From: a virus
Length of the DNA: 64,000 bases
Direction: 5' to 3' (one strand)
IMG/VR virus record: IMGVR_UViG_3300042544_003310
Span: 1-64,000 of that record
Shown here: positions 34,004 through 42,304 of the stretch, one piece after another
Position numbering within the stretch: position 1 is the stretch's first letter
Layout: each line of letters opens with the position of its first letter
Position numbers and translations under genes: made by a program
The notes under the pieces: generated by a model
Database searches by the model: none
What the model saw: the letters and a program-made list of their open reading frames with translations, nothing else
What the model was told of the DNA's origin: nothing

Positions 34004-35319
34004 ACTTAAATCAAATTGAATTTGCCCTTAGCCAAAAAATCGCAGCAGGCAACGACAATCTAGATTTGCTCACATATACACGGGCTATTCAACAACTGAG
34101 AACAGGCGCTATGTTTGTTGTAGCCTGTTCTCAATTATTACCTACTGCATCAGCCAGCAATGGTAAATTGTATTTGGTTGAAGACGCTCAAAGAGTAGTT
34201 TTCAGTAATTCTGTATTTTGGATTCCTATTGTATCACAGTCTAACACAGGTTGGGCGTGGGGGTCAAACAGTTGTGGACAATTGGGCACAAGTAATACAA
34301 CCAATCAATCAAGTCCTGTCAGAGAGATTACAAGCTCCTGCAACTGGCTGCAACTCAGAGCTGGTTCGGTAAATTCAATGGGGTTAAAACAGGATAGTTC
34401 CTTATGGCTTTGGGGCAATAACGTATGTGGTCAGTTGGGAGACAACACTGTTACCAGTAAGTCAAGTCCTGTAAGAGAAATCACCAGCAGCACAACTTGG
34501 TGTCAAATAGGTACGTCTTTTTACACAATGTCTGGTGTTAAAAGTGATGGCAGTTTGTGGGCATGGGGAAAGAACACATATGGCCAAGTGGGTGATAACA
34601 CTATAGTTAACAAATCTAGCCCAGTGCGTGAAATCAGCAGCAGTGCCACTTGGTGCCAAACCTCACCTGGATATTCGCATACTGCTGCACTAAAAACAGA
34701 TGGAACCCTTTGGGGTTGGGGAAATAATGGGACTGGGCAACTGGGCACATGCAATCTGTCTAATAGGTCTAGTCCTGTGCGAGAAATTTCCAGTTCAACC
34801 AATTGGTGTCAAGTTTCTGCCGGCCTCTACGGTACCCTAGCACTCAAAACAAGTGGTACTTTATGGGGATGGGGGTCAAACGAGTGTGGCAAATTTGGCA
34901 ATAATAGCACTAGCAATGTATCAAGTCCCGTTCAAGAGATAAGTAGCTCCACCACTTGGTGTCAAACTTCCGCTGGGTTTGCTCACTCTATTGCCTTAAA
35001 AACAACTAACACACTATGGGCATGGGGTTGCAACGCTTGTGGTGCTTTAGGAGACAACTCTACTGTATCCAGGAGCTCACCAATTCAGGAAGCAACAAGT
35101 GCAACCAATTGGTGCCAAGTCACTGCCGGCTTTGGCAGAAGTGGCGCTTTAACAACCGCAAGCACTTTATGGATGTGGGGTAATAACAATTGTGGCCAAC
35201 TTGGTAACAACTCTACAATCAGAAGTTTATTGCCTATACGTGAAATATCCAGTTCAAGCTCCTGGAGTGAAGTTAGCATAGGACAGGGCCTGTTTACTGT
35301 AGCCCGGCAAACAATTTAA
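34000..35319 (+). CDS. RCC1-type seven-bladed beta-propeller, paralogue 2
   Basis: 439 residues. An N-terminal adaptor (LSQKIAAGNDNLDLLTYTRAIQQL, then GKLYLVEDAQRVVFSN) differs in sequence from paralogue 1 but has the same plan: helical segment, VV/VA...LPTA, then (Y/F)..D...Y/F. Seven RCC1 blades follow (WAWGSNSCGQLG, WLWGNNVCGQLG and five more) to the C-terminus. Overlaps the preceding stop (ATGA). The next gene is an unrelated DUF4376-type protein. Confidence 0.88.
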   Translation: MNLNQIEFALSQKIAAGNDNLDLLTYTRAIQQLRTGAMFVVACSQLLPTASASNGKLYLVEDAQRVVFSNSVFWIPIVSQSNTGWAWGSNSCGQLGTSNTTNQSSPVREITSSCNWLQLRAGSVNSMGLKQDSSLWLWGNNVCGQLGDNTVTSKSSPVREITSSTTWCQIGTSFYTMSGVKSDGSLWAWGKNTYGQVGDNTIVNKSSPVREISSSATWCQTSPGYSHTAALKTDGTLWGWGNNGTGQLGTCNLSNRSSPVREISSSTNWCQVSAGLYGTLALKTSGTLWGWGSNECGKFGNNSTSNVSSPVQEISSSTTWCQTSAGFAHSIALKTTNTLWAWGCNACGALGDNSTVSRSSPIQEATSATNWCQVTAGFGRSGALTTASTLWMWGNNNCGQLGNNSTIRSLLPIREISSSSSWSEVSIGQGLFTVARQTI

Positions 35320-35336
35320 GATAAAAGGAATAAAAT

Positions 35337-35987
35337 ATGTATGTGTTAGTACATAACGAAAGAGTGTTGGTAGGTCCAATGAGTTGGAATAGGCCAATGT
35401 TTGAAGGCGGTCTGGACCGCCTTAAGATTTCAGCATTGCTGCCGCGCAATGACCCTGAAACCGTTCCTATTGTGATAGACGATGCCACCTATTTGACCAC
35501 AGCACAGCTGGTGATACCCGATCATAACTCTCGAACACAAACCTATTATGGTCCGTTCTGGGATTTCACTAATCCTGCAATTGCCGTTGGTACATTTGAG
35601 ATCAAATACAAGCAAATTTGGGAGATACAAGCTCAGTTGCGAGACGAGGCACAAGCCAATCGCTACACTGCTGAAGTGGGTGGCACACACACTGTGATAC
35701 AAGGTAAAAAAGTTACTATTGACACTAGCAGAGAAGGTAGGAACATTTTTGTGCAAAAATACTCTCTTATGGCAACTGATGAAACAGTGAATTGGAAGTT
35801 TCCGGAAACTTGGCTCACTCTCACAAAAGATGAATTAGGCCAATGCGTCGCTGCTGGTGCAGCGCATATTCAAGCCACATTTGACTGGGAAAAACTCAAA
35901 GATGATGAAATCACTGCCTCAACCACTATAGAGGAGTTGGAAGTGTTAGTGGTAGGCAACGTGCCCAATCTAGTGAGTGGTGGTTAA
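35337..35987 (+). CDS. DUF4376-type tail fibre-associated protein
   Basis: 216 residues after an AAAAGGA site. Residues 1-105 are a beta-rich N-terminal part (YVLVHNERVLVGPM, TTAQLVIPDHNSRTQTYYG), and residues ~105-195 (RYTAEVGGTHTVIQGKKVTIDTSREGR, then WLTLTKDELGQCVAAGAAHIQA) match the DUF4376 module found in phage tail proteins, usually near fibres. It interrupts the RCC1 array between paralogues 2 and 3, with short spacings on both sides. A fibre-assembly or bridging role is inferred. Confidence 0.75.
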   Translation: MYVLVHNERVLVGPMSWNRPMFEGGLDRLKISALLPRNDPETVPIVIDDATYLTTAQLVIPDHNSRTQTYYGPFWDFTNPAIAVGTFEIKYKQIWEIQAQLRDEAQANRYTAEVGGTHTVIQGKKVTIDTSREGRNIFVQKYSLMATDETVNWKFPETWLTLTKDELGQCVAAGAAHIQATFDWEKLKDDEITASTTIEELEVLVVGNVPNLVSGG

Positions 35988-35998
35988 GGAAGCGCAAG

Positions 35999-37372
35999 AT
36001 GGCCAATAACCTCTGCTGTGCAACACTTCTCAACTCTGTGGTGAGCGAAATATGCTCAAGTGGCACACTCACATGCAGTATGGATGTGGTGTTAGCAGCA
36101 GCATCACAAGACGCTGTTGACAGTAATCGGAGTAGTTTCATCAGCATAGATACCTTATTTGGTTGCAGTTGTTCAACTGGGTTACCAAATGGGCATGTTG
36201 TTTTTTTGTGCGATGCACTTGTGCCCGTAGTGAGCCTCAATGGCTGTTGGATTGGTTTTGATGGCAGGAATTTCACTCCTACAGTGGGAGGAGCTCTTTG
36301 GAGTTGGGGCGGCAACAACAACGGTCGATTGGGAGACAACACTATTACCAATCGCTCAAGCCCAGTAAGAGAAATCACCAGCAGCACCACTTGGTGTCAA
36401 ACTTCAGCTGGCTTTTATCATACCAGTGCATTAAAAACAGATGGCACACTTTGGAGTTGGGGCAGAGGCAACTACGGTCGATTGGGAGACAACACTGCTA
36501 CAAGTAAGTCAAGTCCTGTAAGAGAAATCACCAGCAGCACCACTTGGTGTCAAACTACGTCTGATAACAGAAGTACACATGCAATAAAAACAGATGGTTC
36601 ACTTTGGAGTTGGGGCAGCAATGCCTCTGGTCAGTTGGGAGACAACACTATTACCAATCGCTCAAGCCCAGTAAGAGAAATCACCAGCAGCACCACTTGG
36701 TGTCAAACAGCATCCAGTAATTATACTGCCAGTGCAGTAAAAACAGATGGCACACTTTGGAGTTGGGGCTCCGGCGGCTATGGTCGATTGGGAGACAACA
36801 CTGCTACAAGTAAGTCAAGTCCTGTAAGAGAAATCACCAGCAGCACCACTTGGTGTCAAACTTCAGCTGGTGGTATAAGCACTAGTGCTATAAAAAAAGA
36901 CGGCACACTTTGGAGTTGGGGAGGAGGTTTGCAGTTGGGAGACAACACAACAACAAACCGGTCAAGTCCAGTGAGAGAAGCCAGCAGCAGCACTACTTGG
37001 TGTCAAACATCAGTTGGATATCGGCACGCGTCTGCAATAAAAACAGATGGCGCTCTTTGGAGTTGGGGCTCTAACGGGTGTGGTCAGTTGGGAGACAACA
37101 CAACAACTGGTCGCTCAAGTCCAGTGAGAGAAATCACCAGCAGCACCACTTGGTGTCAAACTTCGGCTGGTTGTGTCAATAACAGTGCATTAAAAACAGA
37201 TGGTACACTTTGGACTTGGGGAGGCAATTTGTGTGGTCAGTTGGGAGACAACACTATTACCAATCGATCAAGTCCAGTGAGAGAAATCACCAGCAGCACC
37301 ACTTGGTGTCAAACTTCGGCTGGTAAAGTGGATACTAGTGCTATTAAAACTATATTAGTTGTTCCGCAATAA
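35999..37372 (+). CDS. RCC1-type seven-bladed beta-propeller, paralogue 3
   Basis: 457 residues with a Cys-rich adaptor of ~95 residues (LCCATLLNSV, CSCSTGLPNG, VVFLCDALVPVVSLNGCWIGFDG) and seven RCC1 blades (WSWGGNNNGRLGDN, WSWGRGNYGRLGDN and five more). Four blades share nearly identical DNA, including the block TTGGGAGACAACACTATTAC, so recent duplication or gene conversion is clear. One blade, WSWGGGLQLGDN near 36912, lacks three residues of the core. Confidence 0.88.
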   Translation: MANNLCCATLLNSVVSEICSSGTLTCSMDVVLAAASQDAVDSNRSSFISIDTLFGCSCSTGLPNGHVVFLCDALVPVVSLNGCWIGFDGRNFTPTVGGALWSWGGNNNGRLGDNTITNRSSPVREITSSTTWCQTSAGFYHTSALKTDGTLWSWGRGNYGRLGDNTATSKSSPVREITSSTTWCQTTSDNRSTHAIKTDGSLWSWGSNASGQLGDNTITNRSSPVREITSSTTWCQTASSNYTASAVKTDGTLWSWGSGGYGRLGDNTATSKSSPVREITSSTTWCQTSAGGISTSAIKKDGTLWSWGGGLQLGDNTTTNRSSPVREASSSTTWCQTSVGYRHASAIKTDGALWSWGSNGCGQLGDNTTTGRSSPVREITSSTTWCQTSAGCVNNSALKTDGTLWTWGGNLCGQLGDNTITNRSSPVREITSSTTWCQTSAGKVDTSAIKTILVVPQ

Positions 37373-37373
37373 C

Positions 37374-38735
37374 ATGACCACATCAGCAAAAACACTACAA
37401 ACACAAATTACTTCACGTTTGGCAGCAGGTGGGCTTACTCCATTAAGCTGTTGTCAGTTGCAGGGTGCACAATGTATTCTCGACACTCAAGCAGTGGTTT
37501 CTTTTTCCAATCTCGCTGCTTTGCCCACTGCGACCTTGAATCAAGGAAGGATGGTGTATCTACAAGACACTTGCCAGTATCGCGTCAGTGATGGCATTTG
37601 TTGGACAACAGACTTTCGAAGCATCGTGCAGCGTGTTGAACCCAGCGTTTTTTCTTGGGGAGCCAATGGGTTTGGTCAGTTGGGAGACAACACTGTTACT
37701 TGTCGGTCAAGTCCGGTGAGAGAAATCAGCAACAGCGGCAATTGGTGTCAAACTTCGGCTGGTGGTGGTCACACCAGTGCAATAAAAACAGATGGCTCGC
37801 TTTGGAGTTGGGGCTATAACACGGGTGGTTCGTTAGGAGACAACACAACAACAAGTCGCTCAAGTCCCGTAAGAGAAATCAGCAGCAGCAGTAATTGGTG
37901 CCAAACTGCGGCTGGTAGTAATAGTCCCACTAGTGCAATAAAAACTGATGGCACACTTTGGGTGTGGGGACTCAATCTCTGTGGGCAGTTGGGCGATAAC
38001 ACAACAACAAGTCGCTCAAGTCCGGTAAGAGAAATCAGCAGCAGCAGCAATTGGTGCCAAATTGCCTTTGGTGCGAGCATAGCTAGTGCAGTTAAAACAG
38101 ATGGTTCACTATGGACTTGGGGATGTGGTATTTGGGGTCAGTTAGGAGACAACTCCACCAATACGCGGTCAAGTCCAGTGAGAGAAATCACCAGTTCCAC
38201 CAATTGGTGCCAAACTTCCCCTGGAAGTCAAGTATCCAGTGCAGTGAAAACAGACTCCACATTGTGGGTTTGGGGACGCAATTTCTGCGGTACATTGGGA
38301 GACGGAACCTCAACCAATAGATCAAGTCCAGTGAGAGAAGCCCTCTCTAGTACTTCTTGGTGTCAAACTGCCTCAGGTTCCAATGCCGGCACCGCAGTAA
38401 AAACAGATGGCACACTTTGGACCTGGGGGTACGGCAGTTGTGGTGTGTTGGGAAACAACACCACCGCATGTACTGGAGTACCAGGGCGAGAAATCACCAG
38501 CAGCAATAATTGGTGTCGAACCTCAACTTCCAGAAATCAGACAGTCAGTGCATTGAAAACCGATGGTTCACTTTGGAATTGGGGCCGGAACCAGTATGGT
38601 CAGTTGGGAGACAACACAACAACTGGTCGCTCAAGTCCAGTAAGAGAAATCAGCAGTTTTACTACTTGGTTTCAAACTTCGGCATCTGCCCATATTAGTG
38701 CCTTAAAAATCCTAACCTGCAAAGGATTCCTTTGA
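37374..38735 (+). CDS. RCC1-type seven-bladed beta-propeller, paralogue 4
   Basis: 453 residues from the ATG at 37374, one base after the previous stop. Adaptor of ~85 residues (LQTQITSRLAAGGLTPLSCCQLQGAQ, LAALPTATLNQGRMVYLQD, YRVSDGICW) followed by seven RCC1 blades (FSWGANGFGQLGDN to WNWGRNQYGQLGDN). The adaptor has the clearest match to the N-terminal parts of other phage tail proteins (LPTA...G...Y..D...Y..SDG..W). Its TGA overlaps the next ATG by one base (TGATG). Confidence 0.88.
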   Translation: MTTSAKTLQTQITSRLAAGGLTPLSCCQLQGAQCILDTQAVVSFSNLAALPTATLNQGRMVYLQDTCQYRVSDGICWTTDFRSIVQRVEPSVFSWGANGFGQLGDNTVTCRSSPVREISNSGNWCQTSAGGGHTSAIKTDGSLWSWGYNTGGSLGDNTTTSRSSPVREISSSSNWCQTAAGSNSPTSAIKTDGTLWVWGLNLCGQLGDNTTTSRSSPVREISSSSNWCQIAFGASIASAVKTDGSLWTWGCGIWGQLGDNSTNTRSSPVREITSSTNWCQTSPGSQVSSAVKTDSTLWVWGRNFCGTLGDGTSTNRSSPVREALSSTSWCQTASGSNAGTAVKTDGTLWTWGYGSCGVLGNNTTACTGVPGREITSSNNWCRTSTSRNQTVSALKTDGSLWNWGRNQYGQLGDNTTTGRSSPVREISSFTTWFQTSASAHISALKILTCKGFL

Positions 38736-40075
38736 TGTCTACCATCAATGTAGCTAATCTAGTGTTCACAATGCAGCAAAAAATATCCAGCACTACTAAT
38801 GAGCAGGATTTGTTTTACTACAGCAAGGTATTGCAGCAGTTGAGAAGCGGCAAGGTGTATGTGGTGAACGCAGTGACTGATTTACCAACAGCCGCCGCAA
38901 ATGTGGGTGAATTGTATTATGTTGTGTTGAATACCTCACTGTATGTGGCCACAGTTACGGGATGGGGTGTTATAGGTACTACTCCCCTAAACCAAATTTG
39001 GAGTTGGGGCTTTAACGGGTGTGGTCGGTTAGGAGACAACACTGTCACTAGTCGCTCAAGTCCAGTGAGAGAAATCACCAGTTCCACCACTTGGTGTCAA
39101 ACTTCAGCCGCCGCTGCCAACGGTGGTAGGACTAGTGCAATAAAAACAGATAGCACACTGTGGACTTGGGGCTACAATGTCTCTGGTCAGTTGGGAGATA
39201 ACACTGTTACAAGTCGCTCAAGTCCTGTAAGGGAAATCACAAGCTCAACCACTTGGTGTCAAACTTCAGCTGGTAATGCCCACACAAGCGCATTGAAAAC
39301 AGATAGCACACTTTGGAGTTGGGGAAATGCATCCTGTGGTACGCTGGGAAACAACACTGTCACTAGTCGCTCAAGCCCAGTGAGAGAAATCACCAGCTCA
39401 ACTACTTGGTGTCAAACTTCGTCAGGCGGGTTTAACAGCGGCAGCCATACCAGTGCATTAAAAACAGATGGCACACTTTGGACTTGGGGCTGGAACGGTT
39501 GGGGTCAGTTGGGAGACAACACTGTTACGGCTAAGTCAAGTCCAGTGAGAGAAAGTAGCAGTTCAACCACTTGGTGTCAAACTTCAGCAGGCCCTACGAA
39601 TACTGCTGCAATAAAAACAAATGGCACACTTTGGACTTGGGGAGAAAACGGGTCGGGCCAGCTGGGAAACAACACCATCACTAATAGTTCAAATCCAAAC
39701 ATAGAAATTACCAACAGCACCAATTGGTGTCGAACTTCAGCTGGTATCCATACCGCTGCAATAAAAACAGATGGCTCCCTGTGGACTTGGGGATACAATG
39801 GCTCTGGTCAGTTGGGAGACACCACTGTTACCAATCGCTCAAGTCCTGTAAGGGAAATCACCAGTTCCACCACTTGGTGTCAAACTTCTGTCGGGTGGAT
39901 ACATACCAGTGCATTAAAAATATATGGCACACTTTGGACTTGGGGCGGCAATGGCTCTGGTCAGTTGGGAGACACCACTGTTACCAATCGCTCAAGTCCT
40001 GTAAGGGAAATCACCAGTTCCACCACTTGGCGTCAAACATCAGCTGGTGGTTTTCACACCAGTGCCTTGAAGTAA
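38735..40075 (+). CDS. RCC1-type seven-bladed beta-propeller, paralogue 5
   Basis: 446 residues. The adaptor (INVANLVFTMQQKISSTTNEQD, VLQQLRSGKVYVVNAVTDLPTAAANVGELYYV) is related to that of paralogue 2. Seven blades (WSWGFNGCGRLGDN to WTWGGNGSGQLGDT) follow. The last two blades are almost identical to each other in DNA. The protein ends HTSALK at the close of the last blade, without a tail. Confidence 0.88.
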   Translation: MSTINVANLVFTMQQKISSTTNEQDLFYYSKVLQQLRSGKVYVVNAVTDLPTAAANVGELYYVVLNTSLYVATVTGWGVIGTTPLNQIWSWGFNGCGRLGDNTVTSRSSPVREITSSTTWCQTSAAAANGGRTSAIKTDSTLWTWGYNVSGQLGDNTVTSRSSPVREITSSTTWCQTSAGNAHTSALKTDSTLWSWGNASCGTLGNNTVTSRSSPVREITSSTTWCQTSSGGFNSGSHTSALKTDGTLWTWGWNGWGQLGDNTVTAKSSPVRESSSSTTWCQTSAGPTNTAAIKTNGTLWTWGENGSGQLGNNTITNSSNPNIEITNSTNWCRTSAGIHTAAIKTDGSLWTWGYNGSGQLGDTTVTNRSSPVREITSSTTWCQTSVGWIHTSALKIYGTLWTWGGNGSGQLGDTTVTNRSSPVREITSSTTWRQTSAGGFHTSALK

Positions 40076-40088
40076 ATGGAGACAGAAC

Positions 40089-41438
40089 ATGCCAACACCC
40101 TCTGAAATCCAAACTAGTATTGACTCATTAATAACTGCTTGCGACAGTGTTTGTTTTCCTTTGTTAGCAGCCCAAACCAGTGCTGCTGGAGTTGGCATTA
40201 GTTTTGTTGTTAACACAGTATCAGACTTACCTGACCTAGCTACAAAGTGCATAGGTTTTGGTCAAACAGTTTTTGTCAAAAGTATTTGTGTACCTGTAAT
40301 ATCCACTTGTACTTCATGGGTGGGATTGGATGGTAGGGTTTTACGTCGAGATTGGCCTCTTAGACAGATGTGGACTTGGGGTCGTAATATATGCGGTCCG
40401 TTAGGAGACAACACTGTTACAAGTCGCTCAAGTCCAGTGAGAGAAATCACCAGTTCTGTCACTTGGTGTCAAACTTCGGCAGGCAGCGCCTTCACTAGTG
40501 CAATAAAAACAGATAGCACACTGTGGACTTGGGGATACAATGTCCAGGGTCAGTTGGGAGTCAACACTGTTACAAGTCGCTCAAGTCCTGTAAGGGAAAT
40601 CACCAGTTCAACTACTTGGTGTCAAACTTCAGCTGGTAATTCTCACAACAGTGCATTAAAAACAGATGGTACACTTTGGACTTGGGGATATAACGGGTGT
40701 GGCAGATTGGGAGATAACACTGTTACAAGTCGCTCAAGTCCAGTGAGAGAAATCACCAGTTCAACCACTTGGTGTCAAACATCAAGTGGTAGTTTTCACA
40801 CCAGTGCATTAAAAACAGATGGTACACTTTGGAGTTGGGGAAATAACTATTGCGGTATGTTAGGAGACACCACTGTTACCAATCGCTCAAGTCCTGTAAG
40901 GGAAATCACCAGTTCCACCACTTGGCGTCAAACATCAGCTGGTAAAGGTATTACCATCAGTGCAGTAAAGACAGATGGCACACTTTGGAGTTGGGGGTGT
41001 AATAGGTGTGGGCAGTTGGGAGATAACACTGTTACCAATCGCTCAAGTCCGGTGAGAGAAATAAGCAGCAGCACCACTTGGTGTCAAACTTCGGCAAGCG
41101 CCTGGACTAGTGCAATAAAAACAGATGGCACACTTTGGAGTTGGGGATTTAACCAGTGTGGGCAGTTAGGAATCAACAACACAGGTCTACTATCAAGTCC
41201 AGGGAGAGAAATCACCAATTCCACCACTTGGTGTCAAACTTCAGCTGGTAGTAATCACAACACTGCAATAAAGACAGATGGCACACTTTGGACTTGGGGA
41301 TTTAACGATTGCGGTGTGTTAGGAGATAACACTGTTACCAATCGCTCAAGTCCGGTGAGAGAAATAAGCAGCAGCACCGCGTGGTGTCAAACTTCGGCCG
41401 GTTCCATGACGGCTGCAATTCTCCAGTGCTATAACTAG
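40089..41438 (+). CDS. RCC1-type seven-bladed beta-propeller, paralogue 6
   Basis: 449 residues. A Cys-rich adaptor (SIDSLITACDSVCFPLLAAQTSAAG, VVNTVSDLPDLATKC, VISTCTSWVGLDGR) resembles that of paralogue 3. Seven blades (WTWGRNICGPLGDN to WTWGFNDCGVLGDN) follow, several sharing long identical DNA with paralogue 5. It is the last of the array; the next gene (DUF5672) starts 32 bases on. Confidence 0.88.
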   Translation: MPTPSEIQTSIDSLITACDSVCFPLLAAQTSAAGVGISFVVNTVSDLPDLATKCIGFGQTVFVKSICVPVISTCTSWVGLDGRVLRRDWPLRQMWTWGRNICGPLGDNTVTSRSSPVREITSSVTWCQTSAGSAFTSAIKTDSTLWTWGYNVQGQLGVNTVTSRSSPVREITSSTTWCQTSAGNSHNSALKTDGTLWTWGYNGCGRLGDNTVTSRSSPVREITSSTTWCQTSSGSFHTSALKTDGTLWSWGNNYCGMLGDTTVTNRSSPVREITSSTTWRQTSAGKGITISAVKTDGTLWSWGCNRCGQLGDNTVTNRSSPVREISSSTTWCQTSASAWTSAIKTDGTLWSWGFNQCGQLGINNTGLLSSPGREITNSTTWCQTSAGSNHNTAIKTDGTLWTWGFNDCGVLGDNTVTNRSSPVREISSSTAWCQTSAGSMTAAILQCYN

Positions 41439-41470
41439 CACACAGTCAAATCGCCAACTAAGCTTACTGG

Positions 41471-42301
41471 ATGACCCTTACTCTATTCACCATCACAAAC
41501 ATCCAGCACGAACTCACTAGTTTCTCACTTCAAAAAACCCTTGCCTCTACACCGATCACCACCACAATTGTGGTGTCAGATCAACCATTAACTCTTGCAC
41601 AACCCCATACACAATATCCAATTCCAGAAAACTTTGGCATGCTGGAATACTGTGATTTCTGCCTCAAGAGCATGCACAGCTACATCAACACTGATTTTGT
41701 GTTGATAGCACACTATGATGGCATAGCCACAAACCCCAAAGCCTGGACTGATGAATATTTTGAATATGATTACGTGGGCAGCCTCTCGCATCCTGAATTT
41801 CCGCCAATGAAAGGCAGCCTGCAAGCCAGTGGCCACTACCAAGAATTTAAAAACGCAGATTGGTTCACCTGTGGCGGAGGATTAAGCTTGCGAAGCCGTC
41901 GCCTCCTCAAAATCCTAGCTGAAGATCCCCAGATCAAAACCCGGAACTACACCCCCAATCACAACACGCCCTTCATCAGTGAGGATGCTGTGATTACACT
42001 GCTCAACCAGAATTACCTTGAAACTGCCTACAACATTCGATTCGCTCCAGCACATATCAGCTTAAAATTCTGTGCAGAAGTGCTCACTGGTTACACCTCA
42101 GCATTGGGATTTCATGGTTGGTACAACGCACCTTTGTATCTCAGCGAACAAGAATGCCTCTTCTACTTTGAACATTTGGAAAAAATTGACTACAACAAAA
42201 ACACCATGCAAGGGCAATTATTGAAATTTCACACCATGATGAAGGGATATTTACATTTACGTGATTATTTGATTTCTCAGGACAAATGGCTATTATACTA
42301 A
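41471..42301 (+). CDS. DUF5672-family predicted glycosyltransferase
   Basis: 276 residues. The segment YCDFCLKSMHSYINTDFVLIAHYDGI, then DEYFEYDYVG and WFTCGGGLSLRSRRLL, is typical of the DUF5672 family of presumed sugar transferases; D of HYDG is a candidate metal ligand, and SEDAVIT further on is the typical acidic site. It opens the sugar-modification cluster on the plus strand. No membrane segments. Acceptor unknown. Confidence 0.8.
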   Translation: MTLTLFTITNIQHELTSFSLQKTLASTPITTTIVVSDQPLTLAQPHTQYPIPENFGMLEYCDFCLKSMHSYINTDFVLIAHYDGIATNPKAWTDEYFEYDYVGSLSHPEFPPMKGSLQASGHYQEFKNADWFTCGGGLSLRSRRLLKILAEDPQIKTRNYTPNHNTPFISEDAVITLLNQNYLETAYNIRFAPAHISLKFCAEVLTGYTSALGFHGWYNAPLYLSEQECLFYFEHLEKIDYNKNTMQGQLLKFHTMMKGYLHLRDYLISQDKWLLY

Positions 42302-42304
42302 GTT

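Larger units (their letters stand above)
32930..41400 (+). repeat. RCC1 blade repeats (about 42 units of ~150 bases)
   Basis: Each RCC1 blade is encoded by a unit of about 147-165 bases. Across the six genes, many units share long identical blocks such as TCAAGTCCAGTGAGAGAAAT and CACTTGGTGTCAAACTTC. Similarity is highest among paralogues 3 to 6 and lower in 1 and 2. These are protein-coding repeats with no spacer structure, so not CRISPR. Confidence 0.9.

Noticed and set aside
33000-41400. Regularly spaced direct repeats that could suggest a CRISPR array
   Set aside because: The repeats are ~150 bases apart, in frame, and encode RCC1 blades inside continuous genes.
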